A stretch of 64,000 nt of DNA from Pyxicephalus adspersus (GCF_032062135.1 NC_092858.1:170517787-170581786), one strand, 5' to 3'; numbered from the stretch's first letter, positions 12,301 through 25,585 are shown. A program made the numbers and translations. Notes: generated by a model not told the origin, from the letters alone.

Positions 12301-12670
12301 ACTGTCCCTCCCCTGCCTCTTTCATTCATTGGATTTCAGTTTTTTCAGTCATAGAGGCTTAGCAAGTAGACAGACTTAGGTAACTCTGCAGTTTTAAGGA
12401 CACTGTATACACCACCTTCCTTCTGATCTGTCTGCATTGCATAGAAAAGCTCAAAGACCAATGGATGACATCATTGTTGATGAGGGGGACAAGGGGCAAC
12501 CAGGAAAGTCAAAATATAAGCAGTTTAAATAACTTTTTTTATAACTTGAAATAACCCAATTTGAAAGGTCAAAAAAGCTGCCATCCTTCAAAGTCAAGGT
12601 TTTGTTTGGTTGCTTTAGTTTAGAAAATGTATGTTGTCTTCTTCATTTCAATATCTTCTGTGCCATGCAG

Positions 12671-12804
12671 GTCACCTTGCTGAATTTTATGATCACTCCT
12701 GAAGGAATGCAGGACCAACTGTTAGGTATTGTTGTAGCTCGAGAAAGACCAGATCTTGAGGAAGAGAAGCAAGCTCTTATACTTCAAGGTGCAGAAAATA
12801 AAAG
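12671..12804 (+). CDS. dnah7: Dynein exon 8: VTLLNF segment and start of AAA5-AAA6 linker
   Basis: It reads VTLLNFMITPEGMQDQLLGI and continues ARERPDLEEEKQALILQGAE, typical of the segment after AAA5. It ends AAAAG before GTAATA, leaving AG to be completed by a G from exon 9. Confidence 0.93.
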
Positions 12805-13850
12805 GTAATATTTAAATTGGCTTCTTTGGAAATATCCTTCTGAGGATAAACTGTTCAGATCTGCAGCCAGTCTAATTATCTGCCGTTTTAATGGAAATAT
12901 GACAATTGAATGGCAGTTAGATGCTAAAGAGCAAGAAGAACACTTTGCTCTACATAAAGTTATGATTCTAAAATTTTTAAGTAATTCCTAAATGCAATAA
13001 AAAAACTAGTGTATCTCCCATATCCAAAAAAAATGATATATTACTGTACCATCTAAATATTTTTGCTTTGCAAGTTATTTTTGTGTTCTGGCCTGCAGTC
13101 TACCAAAAAGTTCTGCCCCCAACCCCTTAAGTAAGCCATCCTCCCCTTTACAAATTTATATTTCCTGAGTTTGCTTTGATTGCTTCTTTTCTTTGATTAC
13201 ATCCAGTAAAGTTGATTACATTGCAGTAAAGTTTTGTAGACTTCTATGAAGCAAGTAGGTGGATTATCTGCTGACTACCCCCTCTATAAATCCAAAGGCT
13301 TTACTGTGCCGGTACCACTGCTTGTAAACAAAGATAAGAAACTAATTCAGCAGGTATCTCAGTAAATAAGAATCTGTGGGTTGGTGGTACTTTTGTCAAT
13401 AATATAATATTAGGTTTGGGGGTAAATCCATTGAATAATAATGTTTGTGGTACATTTACCACTGTGTGTTATTTGAGGAATGTTTTATTCAAAATTCATT
13501 TTTCATAATGCATAAAAAGTTTTGTCTGATTTTCAGATTTTTTTTGCAGTGTATGTAAAGTAAATTTACAAACAGTATACAAATGTTTAGCATATTAATG
13601 ATAAAGAGAGCAGATTAAAGAGCCTTTAAGGTGGAAATAAACCTTTGGAATAACAATTTACTGAGAATGATTAACAGTTCCACACCACTGTTGTCCATGG
13701 TAATTAAATTGTTACCTGCATGAATAAATATGTAGTGTTTGATCCAGGACTCATATAAATAGTTTTAAATAAAATAAAATTTTAAAAATATTTGATCATT
13801 TAAAACTCTTTAACTTCATTAATCATAAATCATATTTGTTATACTTCCAG
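12805..13850. other. Intron, nothing recognised
   Basis: AT-rich intron between dynein exons 8 and 9. No coding block or repeat family was recognised. Confidence 0.5.
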
Positions 13851-14186
13851 GCAGTTGAAAGAAATTGAAGATAAGATTCTAGAAGTGCTTTCATCTTCAG
13901 AAGGAAACATATTAGAAGATGAAACTGCCATTAAAATATTGTCTTCTTCCAAGGCCTTGGCAAATGAAATTTCTGAGAAGCAAACTGTGGCCGAGGCAAC
14001 AGAAAAGAAGATTGATGCCACAAGAATGGGCTAACGCCCAATTTCTGTCCATTCCTCTATTCTCTTTTTTTCCATTGCAGATCTGGCCAACATTGAGCCC
14101 ATGTAGCAATATTCCCTCACTTGGTTTATTAATCTTTTCATAATGTCTATAGATAATTCAGAGAGATCAGAAAATTTGCAGACAAG
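13851..14186 (+). pseudogene. dnah7: Dynein exon 9: AAA5-AAA6 linker with TAA and TAG stops
   Basis: It encodes QLKEIEDKILEVL...DETAIKILSSSKALANEI and the conserved IHSS-like / LANIEPM / QYSLTWFINLF segment. The codon after RMG is TAA (14032-14034) and the codon after IEPM is TAG (14104-14106); relatives carry Tyr at both, as I remember them. Reading continues in the same frame to a normal donor (AAG|GTAGGC). The exon is 336 nt with matching phases (AG|G on both sides), so skipping it would preserve frame while removing 112 residues. A strong internal acceptor-like sequence (ctttttttccattgcag) ends at 14090. Confidence 0.85.
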
Positions 14187-14189
14187 GTA

Positions 14190-14257
14190 GGCCACATGTC
14201 CAACGCTTAGTAAAATGTTGATGCTATATAAATTCTGATAATTAATAATAATAGTAA

Positions 14258-14294
<37 letters not shown>

Positions 14295-14305
14295 AATAAT
14301 GTATG
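14190..14305 (+). repeat. L2-like tail remnant and (ATT)n/(TAA)n palindrome
   Basis: TTGATGCTATATAAATTCTG is a degraded L2 tail. It is followed by (AAT)n, then (TTA)n, then (AAT)n, so the microsatellite can fold back on itself. It lies directly after dynein exon 9. Confidence 0.65.
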
Positions 14306-14429
14306 TATGTATTTTGAATATGAATTTGTATATTTATTATTTAGTTCCTGTACAAAAATGGGTCTGCATTCATGGGTCAAGAGGGGTAAGGTACTAAAAT
14401 AGGCTAGCAGCCATTGAACCTTTGTTTGT

Positions 14430-14700
14430 GTGCCTTGTGCTTAGGCAGCATATGTGTAAATTTTTTTCAGCTAGGTTTCCATGGAATCTTAGGGTTCCTC
14501 CAGAGGTTGGGATGGGTTCCCACTGACACCACTGATCTTTTTGGCTATCTTTAAGGTTGACATTTTTCCCAAATATTATTCCCAATGACCAACAATGTAA
14601 AAGGCATTCTAGTGGCACACTAATATACCCCTGACCTGTGTATATAGTAATTATAGAAGAGGTTTCCTGGAGATCTGAAATATATTTCAGGGGTTTCCCA
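14430..14700. repeat. Interspersed repeat (shared with 4640 and 46985)
   Basis: It contains GGGTTCCTCCAGAGG, GATCTTTTTGGCTATC, CCCAATGACCAACAATGT and ATAGTAATTATAGAAG. The same order is visible at 46985-47215 (CCAATGGCCAGCAATGT, then AATAATTATAGATGG). Confidence 0.55.
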
Positions 14701-15271
14701 CTGGGAAAAGCTGTTCCATGTTATTGATGGTGAATATATATGTGTGTATATTATATATGGTAAAGCAGACTCCCAGCTAAATTTTTAAGATTTTAATGAA
14801 AAACCCATTCAAAGAATTTATAGTAAAGTTAGCTTTTGCTACAGTATTCACCTTAAGTTAATAGATTTCTCTTGCAGTATTTTTCTGCCTTAAGAGGTCC
14901 TCAATCTAATGGCTAACATAATTCTACCTGCTGCCACTGAGCCCAGGTTATCCTGAACCCATCCCAAACTGTGATGAGCACTTTGCTTTCGGTTACTACC
15001 AGCATGCTTTTTTATCAGCACATAAGCTTTTTTGTACCTTGCACTGTTCCTTCTTTTAACATCACAGCCCTGCTGTACAGAGACAGCAAGGGACTGATGC
15101 TAAACTAGATTCTTAATGTTTACAAAATTGCAACAATCTTTGTCTTTTATATCTGCCTCAGTTCTAACTGCAACTGGCATTCAGGTGCTTTAGAAGCTCC
15201 CCTATGTCTTTTATAATTTACTATTCTGCATTAACAATTCACATGTATCATTGTTTTGTTCATTTTTTAAG

Positions 15272-15398
15272 GCTCCAGATTCTAAAGGATCATTTCACAT
15301 ACTCCCTGTATGCAAACGTGTGCCGTTCACTGTTTGAAAAGGACAAGCTTCTGTTTTCCTTCTGTTTAACTGTAAATCTTCTAAAGCATGATAAACTG
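15272..15398 (+). CDS. dnah7: Dynein exon 10: linker before AAA6
   Basis: It encodes [20 protein letters not shown] and [20 protein letters not shown]. The first G completes the Arg codon from exon 9. The donor GTAAGG follows KL. Confidence 0.92.
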
Positions 15399-15990
15399 GT
15401 AAGGACTATTTGTATATTTTGTAAAATGTATTTGTCTTTCATAAATCTTTGTATATTAATAGCAAAATAATAATGGCACCTTGAACAGTGACAGGTGGCC
15501 TGTAATGCACTTCTATTTTAATCCTGGACAGCAGTGGCTGGCACTTAAAGCACCCATCCTTTAACTTTCCTAACCAAGGTTTAAAATAATAATAAATGCA
15601 TGCGGAATTTAAAGAAAATCTTTATATACATACACATGCCTGCAGAAACTTTGTGTCCAGTTCTGCCTGCATACCAGGCCATTCTGTGTGAGAAAATCTT
15701 AGTACCCAAAATAGTTGCAGTGTGTATGCCCCATTTTGGACCCCTTGACCCATCACTAGTATCAATTGCTTTAGTGGTTGGAATGGTTTTTAGATGGGAA
15801 GGCTACATTTGGCACTAACTATAAGTTCTGAAAATTGCTCCAGTCAGAACAGTTGCACATTTGATCAAAGCAGAATACTAAAAACTGCTAGATCCCTGCA
15901 CTTTGTACATGGCACCAACTATTTTACTTTCACTAAAAGTCTAATACTACCCACTACAGTGATATACATTTTTTAATGTTTTTGTTCTAG

Positions 15991-16185
15991 GTTGATGAAG
16001 AAGAATGGATGTTTTTGTTGACTGGAGGCATAGGTCTGGACAATCCACACTCCAATCCATGCACCTGGCTACCACCAAAGTCCTGGGATGAAATATGCCG
16101 TTTGGATCCATTAATGAGATTTAAAGGCATTCGTAAAGATTTTATGAGGCTTAAAGATGGTTGGAAAGTTGTGTATGATAGTTTG
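15991..16185 (+). CDS. dnah7: Dynein exon 11: start of AAA6 region
   Basis: It encodes [20 protein letters not shown] and [12 protein letters not shown], then [14 protein letters not shown]. It is a symmetric phase-0 exon of 65 codons with a ttctag acceptor and GTAGGT donor. Confidence 0.92.
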
Positions 16186-16439
16186 GTAGGTAAACACATC
16201 TTCATTACAATACAATTGTGGTATACGCTGTAGAGTTTTCAAGGTGCAGTAATTTGGGGTTGGAATACATATCCCCAGAGCCAGTCCTCAAGAGCCAGAA
16301 TCTACAAACACTTTTAGTATTTTCTAACAAACAGAAGAAAATAACGTAAGGAATGGCTTACAAAGAGAGTAAGAAAATTAATCTGTACAAAAATCCCCGT
16401 CCTGTCTGCCCCCCTGGCCATTTGACAGCTGGGCCGCAA

Positions 16440-16765
16440 AAGCAACAGTGACCAGCACTCCCCAACCTGGGGTCCGCAGACCCTGCTTGGGGGGGCTTAC
16501 CGGACCATATGTATCGCAGGCTCAGGGCGGCGGGCAGGCTCAGACCTGCAGTGGGAGTGTGGGCAGGTTCTGGCTTCATGACGTCACTCTGTGGGAAGTT
16601 TCTGCGCGGTCTGAAGACTCACTGCTTCCCTTACTTATTCCCTATGGAGTTTGCGCTAAGAGACGCTACATGCAGCTTCTTCTGAGAGGCAATGGTTCCC
16701 TGACATAAGGAAGAAGTAAAGGAACCGCAACCTCACCGCCAGTGTGAACAAAGCCTCAGACTTTG
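16440..16765. repeat. Interspersed repeat, 'TTCCCTATGG' family (copy 2)
   Basis: It begins AACCTGGGGTCCGCAGACC and ends AACCTCACCGCCAGTGTGAA. Internal blocks GACGCTACATGCAG and GAGAGGCAATGGTTCC match the copies at 9500 and 59880. Confidence 0.6.
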
Positions 16766-17812
16766 CTAGAACATCAAGGAACAACATACAACCTTCTGTT
16801 GCACATACCCTTCGAATACCTTTCCTGCCCATACACACAAATACCGAAGCTTATGAAGCTCTCAGAATCAATCATCTGTGACTTTTTTTTAACTAAGTTC
16901 CCCACCTGAAGTACTTGCCTGATGTGTAGGGTTATATAGCCTGATATAGCTCGTTACCGTACAACTTTTTTTCAGTCCCTTAATTTTGGCTTATCGTTTC
17001 CTTAGTTTTAGAGATTATACACTACATTGTTTTTGTAGATGAATCAATGATACTCCAGCTGCTCTAAATCATTTCCTCTTAATTTTCCTTTCTGTTTAAA
17101 AAACTGAAAATAGGACGGTGTATATGTTATAATACTCATTATGCCACTAACTATATATCTAAGTCTGCTAGGACATTGAATTTACAAGTTAACATGTGAT
17201 TGGTAAATAATTCCAATGATAAAACCAGTTATACAAAGAGACAGAGGAGTTTTTAGGCACTGAAATTTAGAAACATTTACTCAGAATCGTGTTCAAACAT
17301 AAATAATCATAATAGGTACTTATCATTGCCCAAACTTTAACATGTGTCTTTCAAATAGGTGGGAAACATATTCAAAGTAACAGTCTTTTTATAAAACTCG
17401 ACACATTTTGCCCAATAACGAGGCTTCCTGAGGGGTATGTTTGGCTTGCATTTCATGGTACACAATGTAAAGTTACTTACCAACATAATCAATTTTGTCC
17501 AGGTATGTAGAAAAGTATCAAGAGCAAAAAGGATCCTTAGAGAGGTAATAGGTTTATAGATTATAGGTTGCTTTTCAAATACTACTGTATAGAATTTCCA
17601 AAATGATTCTCCTCTACCAATAGAGTTTGGTTTTCCAAAAACTAATGTAAGTATGTTTAGCAGGTAATCCTATGTTTGCAGTCTCATCCAGCAAAGGGTT
17701 ACACAAACTGGTGCTTCCAAAGCTACCAAATATTGTTCTGCAGGGATTCCTATGTGGCTCAACTAGTATCATACCACTGTGTTGTACCAATTTGCTGTGT
17801 TTGCACTTGTAG
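16766..17812. other. Intron; only a short conserved motif seen
   Basis: ACACATTTTGCCC, followed by GAGGCTTCCTGAGGGG at 17402-17440, is the inverse of 28660-28705. Otherwise nothing was recognised. Confidence 0.4.
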
Positions 17813-17905
17813 GAACCACACCATGAGCCTTTTCCTTCTGAATGGCAAGAAAAAGTGGGGAAGTTCCAAAGGATGCTCCTCATTCGATGCCTCAGGCCAG
17901 ACAAA
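17813..17905 (+). CDS. dnah7: Dynein exon 12: short AAA6 exon
   Basis: A 31-codon exon reading [14 protein letters not shown], then [14 protein letters not shown], the highly conserved LRPD motif of dyneins. It is bounded by ttgtag and GTAAGT. No long open frame surrounds it, so it is easy to miss. Confidence 0.93.
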
Positions 17906-18233
17906 GTAAGTATGGTAGCATTTTTAAAGTTAGTTCATTAAATGGATTCTTAAAATAAAATATCAACATTGCTCAATCAAGATAATGGAGTATGACAGAA
18001 AATTAACTAACTGCAAGTGTCTTCTATTGATTCCCTTTCCAATATTTTAAAATTTATTAGCTCAAGCACAAAATAGTCTTAAAGGGGTTACTTGTGCTTT
18101 AAGCCAGCCATTGAAGTTGCATATTTCACTAATTGTCAATTAAACAGCAATACATTTTAATGCACATGTCTTTATTTCCTATTAATTCTTTATAGCTGTT
18201 TTTATTTTTACTAATGTATTTTTCCTTATTTAG

Positions 18234-18443
<210 letters not shown>

Positions 18444-18802
18444 TAGAGTGTTTTCCCAAAGTCTGGCCACACTTCTGTCTTGTGATACATTACTATAAAT
18501 GAGGGAAAATCATTACAGTGAACTGGATTTAAGATAATCTATCAGGGTGCTCCTTTGATGTATCTATATTTCATTATAGTCATATGACCAACTGTCCCTT
18601 CAAAAAGCCCTCAATCTAATGTCCATGCCTTAGTCATATTCTTATTCTTAGCATTCCCTGAGAAGGCCAATTTACTTACCAGTATGTTTTATGGAGGAAA
18701 CAAGAGTGGCTAGAGCAGGGGTGCCCACACTTTTTTGGCTTGCTAGATACTTTTAAAATGGCCAAGTCAAAATGATCTACCAACAATAAAACATGGACTT
18801 AA

Positions 18803-19015
18803 TGGCCCTGATTTATTAAAGCTCTCCAAGGCTGGGGATAATACACTTTCAGCAGTGAAGCTGGGTGATCCAACAAACCTGGGATGGATTCAAAGCATTT
18901 GCTAGCAAATAGCAAATGGCATTGAAGAAATCCATTCCAGATTTGCTGGATCACCCAGCCTCACTGGTGAAAGTGTATTATCCCCAGCCTTGTAGAGCTT
19001 TAATGAATCAGGGCC
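18803..19015. mobile_element. Fold-back element, family 1 (copy 3)
   Basis: Palindrome with GGCCCTGATTTATTAAAGC at the left and TTTAATGAATCAGGGCC at the right, about 213 bases. It is among the best-preserved copies. Confidence 0.88.
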
Positions 19016-19333
19016 AATAACTCCTGTACACAGTGGAGTTTATTTTGAAAGGCAGGGCTCCATGATCGACTCGCGTTGCCTTTGCGATCTAGTGGTAGAT
19101 CCCAATCTCTGACCTACCATGCACACACGAAGAACATACAAACTCCATGTAGGAAGTGTCCTATACAAAAATTGCTCCAAGGAGCTAAAACTATTATTGT
19201 AAAGTGATTGCCTGTTACAGTAAATGCATTGTTAAGAGTAAGCTATGTTTCCTTCTACTTATTTATGATTGTTTTAATGCATTACAGATTGTTTTCATCA
19301 TTTTATCTATAAGCTCCCCTCTTTTCTTTATAG

Positions 19334-19495
19334 GGATTTGGAGGCTCAAAGCTTAGCTCTTTGTCTCTTGGTCAAGGACAAGGACCAATTGCTCTCCGCA
19401 TGACTGAAAAAGCTATAAAAGAAGGTAGCTGGGTAGTCCTGCAGAACTGCCACCTGGCTACATCCTGGATGACCATGCTGGAAAAAGTTTGTGAG
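19334..19495 (+). CDS. dnah7: Dynein exon 14: AAA6 Walker-B-like strand
   Basis: It encodes [18 protein letters not shown] and [14 protein letters not shown], the near-invariant AAA6 Walker-B-like strand of dynein heavy chains. It has 54 codons in phase 0, between a ttatag acceptor and a GTACAG donor. Confidence 0.94.
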
Positions 19496-20341
19496 GTACA
19501 GTTAATGAACTAAAAATAAATTAACCCACTCATTGCTTATGCAGACTAAAAAAGAAAGTATATTAAAACACTGTGTTTTGCTAAAAGGAAATTGCTGTGT
19601 GTGAGCTGTGATAATATTGTATATAAACACTGTGTGTATTAATACATTTATAGCTTTTTTAGGAAAAATATAAATAGACACATATTGTACATACAAATTC
19701 AGACCCAAGCCCTCAGTAGAAAAACTTCTTATCTTCACATCTTAATTAAAAATATTTAGTTCTTTACCCCACTATATGATGCAGCTTCTATAATACTGAA
19801 TTTAAAGTGACACTTTTACCTGAATGCAACCTCAGATTGCTTTGTTTTCTTACTAATAATACACATGAAGTGGATTTATAGTGGTAATACATTTATTTTT
19901 TATACTCTACATACAGGTTTCTAAGAATATGGTATCCTTTTACAACTTCAATTTTATTTTTGTATAGACACAGAATTTGCTGATTATTATACATGATCAG
20001 TATATCCACAAGTGCATTACTTGAGAGACACTAATAAGGTAAATTCTAACCATCCAATTATTTGAATGGTGCACTATATTGGGTGTTCATTATGAAGATG
20101 AAAATGAGAACTGGCATATTCTAAGGAAGAAGAGATATTAAATTGATTGACTGTAAATATTCTCGGGGCTAATATCAATATCACTAATATTTTAGCATTA
20201 TGTTTATAGGTTAAGTTTTAATTGCTAATTCCTATCTCAGCTTCAGAGAACAATACCCACATTATTAAGCAAACTAAGTATGTACCATTTAACTATATAT
20301 GTAAAAATGCAGTGAATGTTTATTGTTTGTTCATTTTACAG

Positions 20342-20542
20342 GAGTTGAATCCAGAGACTACACATCCAGATTTTCGCCTCTGGCTTACAAGTTATCCATC
20401 ACCAAATTTCCCTGTATCTGTACTGCAAAATGGAGTGAAAATGACAAATGAAGCACCAAAAGGCTTGCGTTCCAATATTATCCGCTCATACCTGATGGAT
20501 CCTATCTCTGATCCAGAGTTCTTCACTAGCTGCAAAAAGCTT
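20342..20542 (+). CDS. dnah7: Dynein exon 15: end of AAA6
   Basis: It encodes [40 protein letters not shown] and [14 protein letters not shown]. These are hallmark strings of the AAA6/C-terminal junction. It ends SCKKL at GTAAGT; relatives have SCKKP here, so the junction may have slipped by a few residues. Confidence 0.93.
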
Positions 20543-21329
20543 GTAAGTAATTCTTTTAACCATTTAAAAGAAAGAGTTTTTAGATTGCAATGGGTAGGAA
20601 ATATCCAGCTAAACAGCATGTTTGATTTAAGCTACTGTTTCCTCCAAAAGCCAAAGAGTATTAAATAATGTTCCTATGCGTTTTATTGTAATGGTATAGA
20701 TGACACTTCTGCAAGAACTAAATCATTACATTTCTTTCCCCATAGAAACGAGCAGTTAGCGTCCACCCAGACTTAAGGCATACGGTAGGCTACTGTGCAT
20801 CTGTCTGTGTGCTTAACCCCTAGCTATTCTTGGCTGCAAGTCCTGAGGCTGGGTACCAGCAGCTGAGGGCTAGCTTGGGTTATAACATGCGGACAACTGC
20901 AAAGTGTGGATAGATGCTAAATTGTGGGTACACGGTGCAAAGTGTTCTTTATTTTTGTACAATTTATAAATATGTATCCTTTCATTATAGCAAGTTTCTC
21001 CGCATTACCCCGTGGTTAAAAATTTGCATTAGTACACATAACAAAATACCCAGACACAACTGCATATATATACATTTAAATGGCACCTTGGATGAATTGG
21101 GTCTCATGGGTCTTAATTGGTATAACATAGCTGAAGTGCTATCTTATAGACTATATGGTAAGTCACATGTCTAATTAGAGAAATCAGCTTTGCTGTATGA
21201 CTGATCAATACTTTTTGGTATGCTGAAATTCAATTGTGATATCTGAAAATGTAAGGAATTTATTATTTTTTTTTAGGGTTTAATGATTTATTTATAAACA
21301 TATATTTTTTGTATTTTCTATTTGTTTAG

Positions 21330-21605
<276 letters not shown>

Positions 21606-21769
21606 TGATGCATCAGATATTTCAGCTGCATTGTGAAAACGTAACTAATCTGTTACAATCTCAAAGCAGGAAACGATGAAGTGACAGCTCAATTATGGGA
21701 ATCCATTCAGATGGTTTAATCACCTTTATTATCTTTTGGACATTTATTTGCATTAGATAAGGGGCACTT

Positions 21770-22097
21770 TGGCTAGGTACACACATGCAATGGTTCTCCT
21801 CCAATAACCAGCTCAGTGCTGAAATCGGAGAGAAAGTTGTGTGTGTACAATGCTCATCGTCCATCATTCGAATGACCGTCCTGGCGGATCCATGGACGAC
21901 AGACAAGGAACAATCGTAATGGAAGTGAAGGGGAGATAGCACAGTGGGGTGCTGCTCCATCGTTCTCTCCTCTCCATGGAGCAGAACGGTACTGTATGTA
22001 CCGTGGTCGTTCATGAATTGTGCAGTCGTTTGACTTTGGAAATGATCGTGCAAGATGCTTTCCAACCACAATAATTGCACGTGTGTACATAGCCTTA
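21770..22097. mobile_element. Fold-back element, family 2 (GTACACAC termini)
   Basis: The left edge GGCTAGGTACACACATGCAA pairs with the right edge TTGCACGTGTGTACATAGCC. Internal sequence such as TTCTCTCCTCTCCATGGAG is also partly palindromic. It has no coding potential and sits in the intron between dynein exons 16 and 17. Confidence 0.75.
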
Positions 22098-22314
22098 GTG
22101 AGAAGTGCCACTATATTGTTTAAAACATTTTTTAGGAATTCATTCCCATTGTTGTACTATCACTTTCTTTGCTTGGACAGTTTTAGATCCTAAAGCTTGC
22201 CGTATGGCAGTATGCAGGCAGCTGTCTAGAATGGGAGATTTCTACATTCTTTATGTATATAATACAATGTGATCCAGTTGCATATTTTTTTATCATCTAC
22301 CTCTCCTATTACAG

Positions 22315-22500
22315 GAAGTGCCGTATGATGCTTTACGTTACATGACTGGAGAGTGTAACTATGGAGGCAGGGTAACTGATGACTGGGACCGGCGAACACT
22401 TCGTAGCATCCTTAACAAATTCTATGAGTCGGAGATCATTAATAATGAAGGTTACAAATTTGACTCAAGTGGCCTTTACTATGTTCCAAATGATGGAGAT
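22315..22500 (+). CDS. dnah7: Dynein exon 17: C-terminal domain
   Basis: It encodes [36 protein letters not shown] and [11 protein letters not shown]. The [16 protein letters not shown] block is one of the most conserved in dynein heavy chains. It is a 62-codon phase-0 exon. Confidence 0.94.
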
Positions 22501-22619
22501 GTAAGTAGATTTATGTTTTTAAAAAATATACAAACATGAGCAACTGATATGAAAATATGTCGGGCTTTATTTTACTCTTCTTTCTGATCACAGTACTCTA
22601 CAGTCATAAAAAACTCCTA

Positions 22620-22770
22620 GGCTGTGTTCAGACTGGCAATGAGGTTGTGGGGCGGTTACTGCTTCCTTATGCCACACAGCCACTGCCTCGGGGGGGAGCT
22701 TCTACCCATAACAACCCCATAGAGATTGAATAGGAGGGCAGTGAGCAATATTGTACCACTCACTACTGTC
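22620..22770. repeat. Interspersed repeat, 'TTCCCTATGG' family (copy 3, inverted)
   Basis: GCTGTGTTCAGACTGGCAAT, then GAGGTTGTGGGGCGGTTACT, CTTCCTTATG and the block GTACCACTCACTACTGTCAC relate it to 59690-59980. The copy is partial. Confidence 0.5.
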
Positions 22771-23204
22771 ACCGCTGTCAAATCTGCAGATCCTCGTTCT
22801 TTAAGAACCAGCATTGTGGTGCCAGTGATAGAGCAGCTGGCAAGATGCCAGCCTCAGGGAGCAGCATTGGATCCCTATATTCCAAGGCAGATCTATACCC
22901 AGCCTTACTTTTGATGTATTTCCTTCTGCATTTATTCTGATGTAAAAAGTTCAGAATAGAAAGTCACAAAATTGAGTTCTAGCTAAAATATTTTTTTTTA
23001 ACTGTATTGGTTAGAGTTACGAAGGTTTAGAGCATAACTTTGTTTTTCGCTTTCAGTGTCACTCTTCAGGAGATCCATTCTTATTTTCTGTCCCATTGGC
23101 TTTTGCCACTAGGACTGTTGTCACCTGAAGCTGCCTACTGCATACTAATTACAATTTAAATTAATGTTTTCGAATTAGATTATTTCACATTTATTGAACT
23201 GAGT

Positions 23205-23404
23205 GGGCCTGATTTATTAAAGCTCTCCTCGGCTGGAGTGAATACGCTTTCAGCAAACCTGGAATGGATTTCCTAAAAGTCATTTGCTATTTGTTATCCA
23301 ATCTTTTCATTTGGACCAGATTCACTCCAGGTTTTCTAGATTGCCCAGGTCACTGATGAAAGTATATCATCTCCAGCCTTGGAGAGTTTTAATAAATCAG
23401 GCTC
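23205..23404. mobile_element. Fold-back element, family 1 (copy 4)
   Basis: TGGGCCTGATTTATTAAAGC at the left and GTTTTAATAAATCAGGCTCA at the right. It lies in the intron between dynein exons 17 and 18. Confidence 0.85.
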
Positions 23405-23462
23405 AGTGCTGGATATTCAGTCTGATTCTGCAACACTAACATACACTGTAATAGATTTATGA

Positions 23463-23657
<195 letters not shown>

Positions 23658-24458
23658 TGAAAGTCAATAAGATATATTTGTAAATTAAATAGATCTTACT
23701 TAGAAATAAAGTGCAAGCTTTTTTTTCCCTTTGTATAGCACTAACAAATCCCGCATTACCCTACAGGGTACAAAGAAAAGGTCACTGCTTCCAAATGAGT
23801 TAAAAGATAAAAGGATAATAAAAGGAAAATATTACAAGTCCTGTTATGTTGCTATCCATTGCTTCATCAAATATATTTCCCTCACTTATAATGGTACTGT
23901 TACCCATTACGGTAACAGTTTCACCAAGCATGATGTGTGTGTGTAATCTTACTTTAATCTTTTATGTAAAGTAAAAATTTTGGTGATCTACTTTAAGCTT
24001 ATGCATGACTGAAAATTCACGTTAAGTGAACAATCCCATTGAGGGCCAGTCCAAAAAAGAAATAATTATTTATAGCTCCTGGCACTGGAATATGCCCTCT
24101 TACCTCTAGTCTGGAAACCTTTCTTTGCTGTAGGGTAACCTATGCAGGGAATGCATTTTCTTTAGCGATTTGCAATGGTTTTGTAGAAGTGCAGTGCAGC
24201 AGAGAATTCAATAATATGACCACTGGCACTAAAAAACATTCAGTCAGTAAAGGGAGCAGCTGACTGATATGTTTACAAGTAAAGTTGTGGACAGACTAAA
24301 AAGTTTTATAGTCATCTCAGAAATTCAAACCAAGACACAAATCAATGGCAAACTTTTGTAAGATCAGCTCATACCAACAAGTACAAATTTGAATGTATGA
24401 TTATAGCAATACTCTGTTCTATTGATAACTTTTTACTTTTGTTTTTCTTTTCTTCTAG

Positions 24459-24470
24459 ACTGATAGCGGT
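24459..24470 (+). CDS. Possible 12-nt microexon of the dynein gene
   Basis: Twelve bases that would encode Thr-Asp-Ser-Gly lie between a long pyrimidine tract ending ctag and a perfect GTAAGT donor. They sit in the intron between exons 18 and 19. Both neighbours are phase 0, so inclusion keeps the frame and lengthens a Ser/Gly-rich linker that varies among paralogues. There is no transcript evidence, and chance occurrence is possible. Confidence 0.3.
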
Positions 24471-24794
24471 GTAAGTAAAATGTATATGTGACTTTATTAT
24501 ACGTACTTCTGGGGTTTATCTTTTCTTCTGTAGTAAATGTTCCTATTACCACTGCGGTGTCTTAGAACTATTGGAGTCTTTGGAGTCCTTTGTGTCTATT
24601 GGAGTCTTTTATATTAAAAAAGAGGAGTGCCTCTTGTCCAGAAATATGTGGCTTATCAGCCATGCTTGTACATTTTGTGTGCACTTTGCTATGCACCACA
24701 TGATTAAAGCTAAGCTCCGGGTATTTATTTAAAACAGATACAGTACATATTAGTTCAGGCATATAGAAACAAGTGTTTTGAACACAGAGGGTTC

Positions 24795-25400
24795 AAGAAA
24801 AGCAGGATTTTATGGTGAAAAACTAAAGATCTTTATTCAAAAAATATGAATACTATACAAGGTTTTAATAATTACAGGAACAGCACTCAGGTATAGTGGT
24901 TGTGTTTTGTCATCTGGAATGGGAATCTCAGAGCTGACGCGTTTTGTCCTTTTGGCTTCTTCAGAGATGTGGAACTGTAACTGTTACTGTAACTGTTACT
25001 GTTCCAGTAACTTCCACAGTGCTTTTATATGAACATGTTTGTAAAGGTGAAAAGGAGTTTGCAGTGCAGTGTAGGAGAATTTCTCCATCACTTGCTTGTA
25101 GGTTTAAAAGTTGAAAGAAAACCTCAATAATTCCACTGGCCAGGTTACAGGGCAGGGAATGCTCTTGGGAATCTTTTTGTAGAGGAATCTTGAATCCTTC
25201 CAGCAGTTCTTTGCATGGAATTTTTTAACTCTTCAGCAGACAGTAAAAAGGAGTTCTCGATTCAGAAAAGCCACTGCTGATTGTAGAGTTCTAGCTCAGA
25301 CCCAACAGGAGCTTCATCAGGTATCTGCATAGAGACCACTGCTTCCTCACAGAGAGCAAGTTTGTCACTCTGCTGCATGCTGACATGGGGAAACGTTTTT
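24795..25400. repeat. Probable interspersed repeat with GACGCGTTTTGTCC motif
   Basis: It contains GACGCGTTTTGTCC followed by GGCTTCTTCAGAG and a short CTGTTACTGTAA tandem near 24975-25005. The boundaries are unknown. A related motif lies at 17402, 28660 and 44380. Confidence 0.35.
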
Positions 25401-25584
25401 CTATTCAGGAAAAGCAATATATAAAGTTATATACACTTTTGTTTAAATGAATCTGGGATATATTTATCAATTTTAAACTGTAGGGTCTGTTTGGCTTTAA
25501 TAAATAGCATCACATAAGTTTATTTTGAATGTAAACATTGTACCTACCTGCATTTGACTTGGTATCAGCCTCCTAATATACCCT

Positions 25585-25585
25585 G

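Noticed and set aside
20743..20800. Possible extra dynein exon (acceptor-like CCCCATAG followed by AAACGAGCAG)
   Set aside because: The protein runs directly from exon 15 to exon 16 without a gap, and the candidate contains an in-frame stop in the needed phase.
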